DNA of 13,496 nucleotides, taken from Vicinamibacteria bacterium. Its GTDB lineage: Bacteria > Acidobacteriota > Vicinamibacteria > Vicinamibacterales > UBA2999. Below are positions 7,292 through 13,496 of this stretch, piece after piece. The stretch is taken from the NCBI GenBank assembly GCA_025938035.1, contig JAICQE010000132.1, forward strand, positions 1 through 13,496, in the 5' to 3' direction. Position 1 is the stretch's first letter. Every line of letters begins with the position of its first letter. A program made the translations under genes and the position numbers. The notes beneath the pieces are model-generated. The model saw only the letters and a list, made by a program, of their open reading frames with translations. It was not told the DNA's origin and did not search any database.

Positions 7292-8182
7292 TCAGTTCGG
7301 GGTTGGCGCCTCAACGTGCTCGACTACGAACACCGGCACCGGCGCGACGGCGGCTTGCAGCTTCAGTCCGAGCTGCTCCGGCAGCACGGTGAACAGCGAC
7401 GGCAGGGCCTGGCGATCGAGGGGGTCTGGACTTCCCGGCGGCGGGGGCGGCGGGCCAAGTTCCGCGCTGAATTCGAATTCGCCGTCGAACGTGCCCGCGA
7501 GGGCGGTCCGGTTGACGATGCGTCGCCGCACCGGCCCTTCGAGAAGGCGCGCAAACCCATCCATCGTGACCCCGCGCAGCGCCATCATCGAGCGGCCAGA
7601 CGCCAGCGAGGCGCCGGGTGCCGGCCCCAGATAGCCACAAGTCCGCGACGCGTCGGCGTTCGCCGCGCCGAAATCACCGGCCGCGGAGACGTCGCACTTC
7701 GCGGTACTGGGACGGAGCTGAGGGCCGCGACGCCGATCGGTCCGCGCCGCCTCGAGGTAATAGACCGGCAGCTCGCGCGTGTCGCTGCGTAACTTCAGAT
7801 TGAAACGCGTTGCCAGCAGCGCCTGCACCATGATCCGAACTTCACGCACCGACGATGCGCGCGGGGGCGTGGCGGTGACATCGAAACGCTCGGTGAGTTG
7901 TTCGGATGATCCGCCAACCAGCTCCGAGTCCTGCAGCTCGTACGCATAACGAATCAGCTGCCGCAGCGGCAGGTTGGTCGCCGTGAACCGGCCGGCTTCG
8001 CCGACGCGTACGTTCATCGGCGCTGTTGAAGTATTCCGCCGGATGGACGCAACCTCGAACGACAGCGAGGGGGATGGCCCTTGGCCCGCTTGCGCTGCGG
8101 TCGCGGCCCACACCAGACATCCGAAAGTGGCGGTAAATAGGACACGCTTCCACAGACCGGCGGACGCGTTTTTGGGATCCAT
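7292..8182 (-). CDS. Secreted DUF3738 / TIGR03435 family protein
   Basis: This 296-residue protein carries the motifs of TIGR03435 (DUF3738), a family of unknown function strongly expanded in Acidobacteria. They are FEVASIRRN at about 42-50, ATNLPLRQLIRYAYELQ at 68-84, RFDVTATPP at 99-107, MVQALLATRFNLKLRSDTR at 118-136 and ELPVYYLEAAR at 137-147. I chose the ATG at 8182 because a full AGGAGGT lies just upstream at 8187-8193; an upstream in-frame ATG at 8221 has no such site. Residues 11-32 (WKRVLFTATFGCLVWAATAAQA) form a signal peptide with a probable cut after AQA, so the protein is exported. A PPPPPP run lies near the C-terminus. Some relatives are fused to a BlaR1/M56 peptidase domain, but this copy stands alone. 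A small membrane protein gene lies 84 bases upstream on the same strand and could share its transcript. No enzymatic motif is visible. Confidence 0.88.
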   Translation of the reverse strand: MDPKNASAGLWKRVLFTATFGCLVWAATAAQAGQGPSPSLSFEVASIRRNTSTAPMNVRVGEAGRFTATNLPLRQLIRYAYELQDSELVGGSSEQLTERFDVTATPPRASSVREVRIMVQALLATRFNLKLRSDTRELPVYYLEAARTDRRRGPQLRPSTAKCDVSAAGDFGAANADASRTCGYLGPAPGASLASGRSMMALRGVTMDGFARLLEGPVRRRIVNRTALAGTFDGEFEFSAELGPPPPPPGSPDPLDRQALPSLFTVLPEQLGLKLQAAVAPVPVFVVEHVEAPTPN

Positions 8183-8186
8183 ACTG

Positions 8187-8193
8187 ACCTCCT
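8187..8193 (-). promoter_or_regulatory. Strong ribosome binding site AGGAGGT
   Basis: On the minus strand AGGAGGT is followed by four bases and then the ATG at 8182. It fixes the start of the DUF3738 gene and contrasts with several neighbouring genes that have no recognisable ribosome site. Confidence 0.8.
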
Positions 8194-8266
8194 GACTGCA
8201 TGCGGTCGTGCAATCTGACACCGACCGCGTCAGTCCGTTCCCACCGCCCGCGTCAGCTTCCTTGCC

Positions 8267-8494
8267 TCAGCGCAAGAACCACCAGAGAACCATCGCGGTC
8301 ACCACAGCGAGGGCTCCAGCCACGGCAGGAAAGGCGATCAGCGAGGCGGCGAGCAGAATGCTCACCGTCACCAGAAACGCCAACGGTCCGACCGGCCACA
8401 GTACTGCCACTGCCAGACGAGTCGGCCACGCGGCATCGGTCCGCCAGATCGCCACGATCGCTCCCGCCGCATAGAGCGCCCACAGAACCTTCAC
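8267..8494 (-). CDS. Small three-helix membrane protein, hypothetical
   Basis: A 75-residue protein starting at GTG (MKVLWALYAAGAIVAIWRTD) and ending WWFLR. It consists almost wholly of hydrophobic segments at about 3-17, 27-43 and 46-70, the first and second joined by a short loop (WRTDAAWPTRLA). The sharp change from arginine-rich shadow-like sequence upstream to a clean membrane protein after this GTG supports the start. No good Shine-Dalgarno precedes it, but TACGAT lies exactly six bases upstream. I do not recognise a named family. It lies on the same strand as, and 84 bases before, the DUF3738 gene, so the two may be co-transcribed. It could still be a chance open frame, but its length, stop placement and hydrophobic pattern argue for a real gene. 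Confidence 0.6.
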   Translation of the reverse strand: MKVLWALYAAGAIVAIWRTDAAWPTRLAVAVLWPVGPLAFLVTVSILLAASLIAFPAVAGALAVVTAMVLWWFLR

Positions 8495-8500
8495 GGGAAC

Positions 8501-8506
8501 ATCGTA
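8501..8506 (-). promoter_or_regulatory. Candidate -10 box (TACGAT) for the small membrane protein gene
   Basis: On the minus strand TACGAT is followed by six bases and the GTG start at 8494, the same spacing as the TAAGAT box of the aconitase-family gene. Any -35 element would fall within the dispersed repeat at 8513-8541; none matches the consensus well. Confidence 0.3.
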
Positions 8507-8512
8507 ACCCCT

Positions 8513-8571
8513 GCCCTGAGCGAGCAAAGCGAGTCGAAGGGTGCCCTGAGCGAGCGAAGCGAGCCGAAGGG
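8513..8571. repeat. Tandem pair of a 29-base dispersed repeat (period 30)
   Basis: Two units, 8513-8541 and 8543-8571, begin gccctgagcgag and end cgaaggg, differ at two positions by my count, and are separated by one T. Their ends CCCT/AGGG are complementary. From memory this element is scattered in intergenic DNA of many environmental bacteria, where false gene calls give peptides such as CPERAKRVEG or STSSGQ-type strings. It lies between the divergent small membrane protein gene and the TonB-dependent receptor gene. Confidence 0.75.
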
Positions 8572-8598
8572 CGCGTTCTCGTCTGAGAGCGCAGTTGC

Positions 8599-8604
8599 TA
8601 CACT
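8599..8604 (+). promoter_or_regulatory. Candidate -10 box (TACACT) for the receptor gene
   Basis: TACACT ends ten bases before the ATG at 8615; TTCTCG lies 17 bases upstream as a poor -35. No Shine-Dalgarno is present before the ATG, so a leaderless or very short-leader transcript is possible. Confidence 0.25.
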
Positions 8605-8614
8605 GGTGCGCCCA

Positions 8615-11554
8615 ATGAAAATCCTCTGGAACGCCGCGATCGTCCTTGCGCTGATCGCCCTTACCGAACCCACTCGCGCGCAGACGACCACGGCCGACGT
8701 TTCGGGCGTCGTCACCGACCCGCTGCACGCCGTGGTACGCGGCGTCGCCGTCCGGGCCCGGAATGCGAGTACCGGTTTCGAACGCAGAACGGAGAGCGAT
8801 CAGACCGGCGCCTATCGTCTGGCAGGCCTCCCTGCCGGCACCTATGAAGTCGTCGCCGACGGTCAGGGCTTGCGCACTTTCCGCGCTCCAGCGGTCACTC
8901 TGAGCATTGGCCGCGACGTCGTGCTGGACATCGCGATGGAGCTGGCCGGCCGCGCGGAGGACGTCACCGTCTCGGCGACTGTCCCGCTCGTGTCGCCACG
9001 CTCCTCCGCCGTGGGCGAGGTGATCGATCTCGCGCGCATCGAAGGGCTGCCGCTGAACGGGCGGCAATTCGCCAACCTGGCGGGAACCGTTCCCGGCGTT
9101 GGCGTCGGATTTCACACCGACTCGACCAAGTCCACGCAATACAGCCCGCAGATCAGCGGCGGCAACGGCCGGAACATCAACTACGTCGTGGACGGCGGCG
9201 ACAACACCGACGACACCGTCGGTGGGCTGCTGCAGATGTTCCCGCTCGAGGCGATTCAGGAATTCACCGTGCTCTCGCACCGCTTCGACGCGGAGTACGG
9301 GCGCAGCGGCGGCGGCGTGATCAACGTCGTCACGAAGAGCGGCGGCAACCAGCGCCGCGGCAGCTGGTTCACGCTGCTGAGAGATGACGCATTGAACGCG
9401 CGCACGTTCACCGAAAAGCTGAGGAACGTCGAGGCGCAGCCGTACGAGCGCTATCAGTTCGGCGGCAGTCTCGGCGGGCCGATCATCCTCAACCGCGCGC
9501 ACTACTTCGGCGCCTACGAGCGGACGCATCAGGACACCAACCAGATCGTCGACACACTGGGCGTGTTTCCGGCGGACGAAGGCATCTTCGACGTGCCCGT
9601 GCGGCAGCACCTGTTCACCGGCAAGCTGACAGCCACCGTCAGTCCGCAGCAGTACCTTGCGATTCGATATGGGCGCGACCACAACACGCAGCCGATCGGC
9701 GCGGCGCCGACGATTGCCCACTCGGCATGGGCGACGACTACGAATAGCTTCGATTCGATCAACGTCAACCACAACTGGCTGGTCAGGCCGTCCGTACTGA
9801 ATGAAGCGGTCGTTCAGTACTCCGACTTCGTCAACGACACGCCGGCGAATGGCACGGACGGACCGTCGTTCCAGTTTCAGTTGAATTCGTCGATCCGCGG
9901 CGGGTCCAGTCCCTTCGCGCCGCAGCGCACCGAGCAGATCAAATGGCAGTTCCGCGACGACGTCTCGTGGACGACGACGAAGGGTCCCGGGCTGTCGCAC
10001 GAGCTGCGTGGCGGCGTGAGCTGGATTCACGAGCCGCGTCTGCGCCTGTTCATGGGCACGCTGATGCAGGGCCTGTACACGATGCTCGAGCTGAACCTGA
10101 CGGGTCCGGTCGTGCAGGTGCAGGTGTTTGGCAACGACCCGACCGCCAACTTCCCGCTCGAGCAGTACGGCCTGTACGTCCAGGACGACTGGCGTGTGTC
10201 GGACCGTGTGACGCTGAACCTCGGGCTCCGGTGGGACTACGTGCGCGGCTTTCCGATCGATCAGAGTGGCAACCCGAATTTCCAGGCAATCCAGCAGGCC
10301 GGCACGACGGGCCGTTTCGGCGGAACGCTGCTGGAGGATTTCGGCAAGGAGCCGCGCCCGGACCGCGACAACCTACAACCGCGGCTGGGCGCGGCCATCG
10401 ATCTGTTCGGCGATGGCCGCGACATCATCCGTGGCGGATGGGGGCTCTACACCGATCTGGGCTACCTCTCATCGAACGTCCTTATCGCCGCGTTCGACGC
10501 GCTCCAAGCTGGCGTGGTGTTTTCTGCCACCGAACCGACCGGCCTTCGCAAGGAGGATGGAACGTACTTCCGCGTGGGCGACCCGCTCAGCACCATCGAG
10601 TTCCGCAACACGGTGACTGGAGCCTTTGCCCCGGTAGGGGAGGTCGCTTCGCCGGTGCTGGAGCAACCGTACACCCGGCAAACGAACATCGGGTGGTCGC
10701 ACCAGTTCGACGCCGCGACGGTCGTCAGCGCCGATTACGTCGGGGTGGACGGCCGCGACCTCAACGTGCGGGTCCGGCCGAACGTGATCGTCGGACCGCT
10801 GCAGCAGCGTTTCCTCGACGGGGTGGCCATCTCGCCGCGCGACGGTACGTTCCGGACGGCGCTCAGCAAAGGCCGCAGCCGCTACGACGGCCTCATCCTG
10901 GCGCTCCGCCGCCGTCTGTCGCAGGGCCTGGACACCAGCGCGTCGTACACCATCGCGACGGCAACCAGTGACGTCGGCACCGCCTACGACGAAGTGGCGC
11001 AAAACCTCATTCAGGACATCAACGATCCGTTCGGACCGGTACAGCAGGGTCCGTCCGCGCGGACCGATTCCCGTCACCTCGTGTCGATCAGCGGGATCGT
11101 TCAGGCACCCTGGTCGATCAGCGTCGCCGGGGTTTTCCACTACCGCTCGGCGCTGCCGGTGCATACGTTCGAGGGCGCCGATTTCAATGGCGACGGCATG
11201 ACCAACGACCGGACTGCCCTCCAGTACCGGTACACCGGGCTCGGTGCCGACAACCGCGCGACGTTCGAGGAAGGCGGCGCCTGCGAGACGGTGAACTGCA
11301 GCCGGCGGGCCGGCGTCTCGCAATTGAACGTGCGCGTCAGCCGTACGTTTTCGCTGGGCCGGTCCGTGCGGATCGAGGCCATCGGCGAAGTCTTCAATCT
11401 CTTCAACGCGACGAACCCGTCGCTGGCGCTCGCACAACGCCGGCTGAATGGGGGCGTGCCGAACCTGTCTTTCATGCAGCCTGCGGCCTATGCAGGCGAC
11501 GTTGGACAGCCGGAGCAGCGGGTGGGACAGGTTGGCTTCAGGCTCACTTTCTAG
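8615..11554 (+). CDS. Oar-like TonB-dependent receptor with carboxypeptidase-regulatory domain
   Basis: This 979-residue protein is predicted to be an outer-membrane beta-barrel that imports or binds a ligand using TonB energy. Residues 1-22 are a signal peptide (MKILWNAAIVLALIALTEPT then RAQ). Residues 27-110 form a CarboxypepD_reg beta-sandwich (VSGVVTDPLHAVVRGV, GAYRLAGLPAGTYEVV). The plug lies at about 125-250, including GLPLNGRQFANL, YVVDGGDNTDD, EFTVLSHRFDAEYGRSGGGV and INVVTKSGGN. The barrel follows, with YGLYVQDDWRVSDRVTLNLG-type strands, and ends in VGFRLTF with a terminal Phe, as expected for BAM recognition. DFNGDGMTND at 856-865 resembles a calcium-binding DxNxDG loop. Acidobacteria carry many such paralogues, and none of their ligands can be read from sequence. 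I chose the ATG at 8615; an in-frame GTG at 8606 adds three residues. The amidohydrolase begins 34 bases after the stop. Confidence 0.92.
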   Translation: MKILWNAAIVLALIALTEPTRAQTTTADVSGVVTDPLHAVVRGVAVRARNASTGFERRTESDQTGAYRLAGLPAGTYEVVADGQGLRTFRAPAVTLSIGRDVVLDIAMELAGRAEDVTVSATVPLVSPRSSAVGEVIDLARIEGLPLNGRQFANLAGTVPGVGVGFHTDSTKSTQYSPQISGGNGRNINYVVDGGDNTDDTVGGLLQMFPLEAIQEFTVLSHRFDAEYGRSGGGVINVVTKSGGNQRRGSWFTLLRDDALNARTFTEKLRNVEAQPYERYQFGGSLGGPIILNRAHYFGAYERTHQDTNQIVDTLGVFPADEGIFDVPVRQHLFTGKLTATVSPQQYLAIRYGRDHNTQPIGAAPTIAHSAWATTTNSFDSINVNHNWLVRPSVLNEAVVQYSDFVNDTPANGTDGPSFQFQLNSSIRGGSSPFAPQRTEQIKWQFRDDVSWTTTKGPGLSHELRGGVSWIHEPRLRLFMGTLMQGLYTMLELNLTGPVVQVQVFGNDPTANFPLEQYGLYVQDDWRVSDRVTLNLGLRWDYVRGFPIDQSGNPNFQAIQQAGTTGRFGGTLLEDFGKEPRPDRDNLQPRLGAAIDLFGDGRDIIRGGWGLYTDLGYLSSNVLIAAFDALQAGVVFSATEPTGLRKEDGTYFRVGDPLSTIEFRNTVTGAFAPVGEVASPVLEQPYTRQTNIGWSHQFDAATVVSADYVGVDGRDLNVRVRPNVIVGPLQQRFLDGVAISPRDGTFRTALSKGRSRYDGLILALRRRLSQGLDTSASYTIATATSDVGTAYDEVAQNLIQDINDPFGPVQQGPSARTDSRHLVSISGIVQAPWSISVAGVFHYRSALPVHTFEGADFNGDGMTNDRTALQYRYTGLGADNRATFEEGGACETVNCSRRAGVSQLNVRVSRTFSLGRSVRIEAIGEVFNLFNATNPSLALAQRRLNGGVPNLSFMQPAAYAGDVGQPEQRVGQVGFRLTF

Positions 11555-11588
11555 AATGCAGAATTCTGAATTCTGAATTCTGAATTCC
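11554..11588. repeat. Five-unit heptamer array filling the gap before the amidohydrolase
   Basis: The units read GAATGCA, GAATTCT, GAATTCT, GAATTCT, GAATTCC. The array begins on the last base of the receptor stop codon TAG and ends directly before the amidohydrolase ATG, so the whole 34-base gap is repeat. The same heptamer type forms both arms of the hairpin at 2851-2913. Confidence 0.85.
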
Positions 11589-12542
11589 ATGATCATCAAC
11601 GACACCCACTGCCACTTCTTCTCCACCGAGCTGTTCGCCGCGCTGGCGCGGCAGCGGCTGGATCGCACCGCACCGCCCCCGCCGCGGGGATCGCTGCAGG
11701 AGGCGATGGAAGAAGACGTCAACCGCCAGCAGGCGGTGGCGCTGTGCGACGAGCTCGGCTGGGAAACGCCGGGCAGCGCGTTCACGCTTGCCGATCGATG
11801 GGTCCGCGAGCTCGACGCGCATGGCGTCGCCCGGGCCGCGCTGATTGCCAGCGTTCCCAGCGACGAGACCTCCGTCGCCGCGGCAGTGGCGCGGCACCCC
11901 TCGCGATTCGTCGGCTTCTTCATGCTCGACCCGTCGGCAGGCGATCCGGCGGCGCGCGCCCGCCGGGCCCTCGGGGAGCTGGGTCTGCGCGGCATCTGTC
12001 TCTTTCCGGCGATGCACCACGTGCCGCTGCACGACGATCGCATCCAGCAGATCGTGTCGGTCGCCGCGGCGCACGCCGGGACGGCCGTCTTCGTCCACTG
12101 CGGCGTGCTGTCGGTGGGCGTGCGGAAGAAACTCGGCCTGCCGAGCCGGTTCGATCTCCGCCTCGGCGATCCCCTCGGCGTCGTCAGGCTGGCGCTGGCC
12201 TTTCCCGATGTGCCGTTCATCATTCCGCACTTCGGCGCCGGGCTGTTCCGCGAAGCGCTGATGGCCGCGGACACGTGCGCCAACATCTATCTCGACACGT
12301 CCAGCTCGAACGGCTGGATCCGCTACGCGCCCGGGCTGACGCTGGAAAGCGTGTTCCGCACCGCGCTCTCCGTCGCCGGCGCATCGCGGCTGCTCTTCGG
12401 CACCGACTCGTCGTTCTTCCCGCGTGGATGGCAGAAGCCTGTGTTCGACGCGCAGAAGACGGCCATCGCCGCGCTGGGACACACCGCCGAAGACGAAGCG
12501 CTCATTTTCGGAGGGAACTTCGAACGGCTGTTCCCGTCGTAG
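11589..12542 (+). CDS. Amidohydrolase family 2 metal-dependent hydrolase
   Basis: This 317-residue protein matches the Amidohydro_2 (PF04909) TIM-barrel group, which includes metal-dependent hydrolases and decarboxylases such as ACMSD-like enzymes. Visible metal or active-site residues are His7 and His9 in DTHCHF, His170 in FVHCGVL, His214 in IIPHFGAG and Asp273 in LFGTDSSFF. The ending NFERLFPS resembles the usual family ending (GGNFERLFxL). The ATG at 11589 is the only sensible start because the HxH motif lies seven residues in. It has no Shine-Dalgarno: the preceding 34 bases are a heptamer repeat. Translation may depend on reinitiation after the receptor stop. The protein has no signal peptide and is probably cytoplasmic. 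The substrate is unknown. The following oxidoreductase starts 11 bases after its stop on the same strand. Confidence 0.88.
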   Translation: MIINDTHCHFFSTELFAALARQRLDRTAPPPPRGSLQEAMEEDVNRQQAVALCDELGWETPGSAFTLADRWVRELDAHGVARAALIASVPSDETSVAAAVARHPSRFVGFFMLDPSAGDPAARARRALGELGLRGICLFPAMHHVPLHDDRIQQIVSVAAAHAGTAVFVHCGVLSVGVRKKLGLPSRFDLRLGDPLGVVRLALAFPDVPFIIPHFGAGLFREALMAADTCANIYLDTSSSNGWIRYAPGLTLESVFRTALSVAGASRLLFGTDSSFFPRGWQKPVFDAQKTAIAALGHTAEDEALIFGGNFERLFPS

Positions 12543-12545
12543 AAT
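12540..12545 (+). promoter_or_regulatory. Candidate -10 box (TAGAAT) overlapping the amidohydrolase stop codon
   Basis: TAGAAT includes the amidohydrolase stop codon TAG and ends eight bases before the oxidoreductase ATG at 12554. That gap holds no Shine-Dalgarno. Possible -35 matches upstream are poor (TTCGAA at 12519-12524, spacing 15). The gene could instead be read through from upstream. Confidence 0.3.
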
Positions 12546-12553
12546 CGCCGATC

Positions 12554-13496
<943 letters not shown>

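Noticed and set aside
7465..7485. GAATTC pair inside the DUF3738 gene as another heptamer locus
   Set aside because: The two GAATTC copies are not spaced by seven bases and encode the EFEF stretch of a conserved protein; coincidence is more likely.
8513..8571. CRISPR-like direct repeat
   Set aside because: Only two units with a one-base spacer; this is a tandem dispersed repeat, not a spacer array, and no cas genes are near.
8495..10030. Upstream part of a long minus-strand open frame that ends in the small membrane protein
   Set aside because: This part is antisense to the receptor and includes the dispersed repeat; only its last 75 codons from the GTG at 8494 look like a protein.
10469..12286. 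605-residue minus-strand open frame across receptor, heptamer array and amidohydrolase
   Set aside because: It spans two well-supported plus-strand genes and their gap, translates the repeat as part of a protein, and shows no recognisable domain.

Overview
The window looks like a chromosomal piece of a high-GC soil-type Acidobacteriota, most likely class Vicinamibacteria. This rests on a stand-alone DUF3738/TIGR03435 protein (a family expanded in Acidobacteria) and an Oar-like TonB-dependent receptor with an N-terminal carboxypeptidase-regulatory domain. Two short dispersed repeats that I associate with these genomes also occur: the CCGGC-TAAA-GCCGG hairpin, and the ccctgagcgag...cgaaggg element that yields spurious CPERAKRVEG peptides. 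The taxonomic call is inference. I see no prophage, insertion sequence, CRISPR array, tRNA or rRNA.

Layout. (1) 19-2838, plus strand: a tightly overlapping three-gene unit of an ECF-type sigma factor, a short two-helix membrane protein that is probably its anti-sigma factor, and a 604-residue membrane protein. The last protein joins a bactofilin-like beta-helix, a multi-helix membrane region, a Pro/Ala linker and a C-terminal RDD domain. (2) 2851-2913: a 63-base imperfect hairpin made of heptamer repeats, lying where the sigma operon meets the opposing aconitase-family gene. (3) 2912-4867, minus strand: an aconitase-family [4Fe-4S] hydro-lyase with the swivel (LeuD-like) domain before the catalytic (LeuC-like) domain, the reverse of the usual order. 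(4) 5067-7235, plus strand: polyphosphate kinase 1 with both catalytic histidines. (5) 7292-8494, minus strand: a secreted DUF3738 protein preceded by a small three-helix membrane protein. (6) 8513-8571: a tandem pair of a dispersed repeat. (7) 8615-13496, plus strand: the Oar-like receptor, an amidohydrolase, and a zeta-crystallin-like quinone oxidoreductase cut by the window end. The receptor-amidohydrolase gap is exactly filled by a heptamer array related to the one at 2851-2913.

Functional reading. The sigma/anti-sigma/RDD unit looks like an envelope-responsive regulatory cassette. The aconitase-family enzyme and PPK1 diverge from a 199-base gap and are metabolic (hydration/dehydration chemistry; polyphosphate storage). 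The receptor is an outer-membrane beta-barrel for an unknown ligand. The amidohydrolase and oxidoreductase that follow are close enough for co-expression, though each may have its own start signal.

The most unusual points are the domain-permuted aconitase, the heptamer arrays at two gene junctions, the beta-helix/RDD fusion behind a sigma factor, and a recurring TAnnnT box 6 to 10 bases before start codons that lack a Shine-Dalgarno sequence, suggesting leaderless transcripts. I did not find a clearly new multi-gene defence or biosynthetic system.
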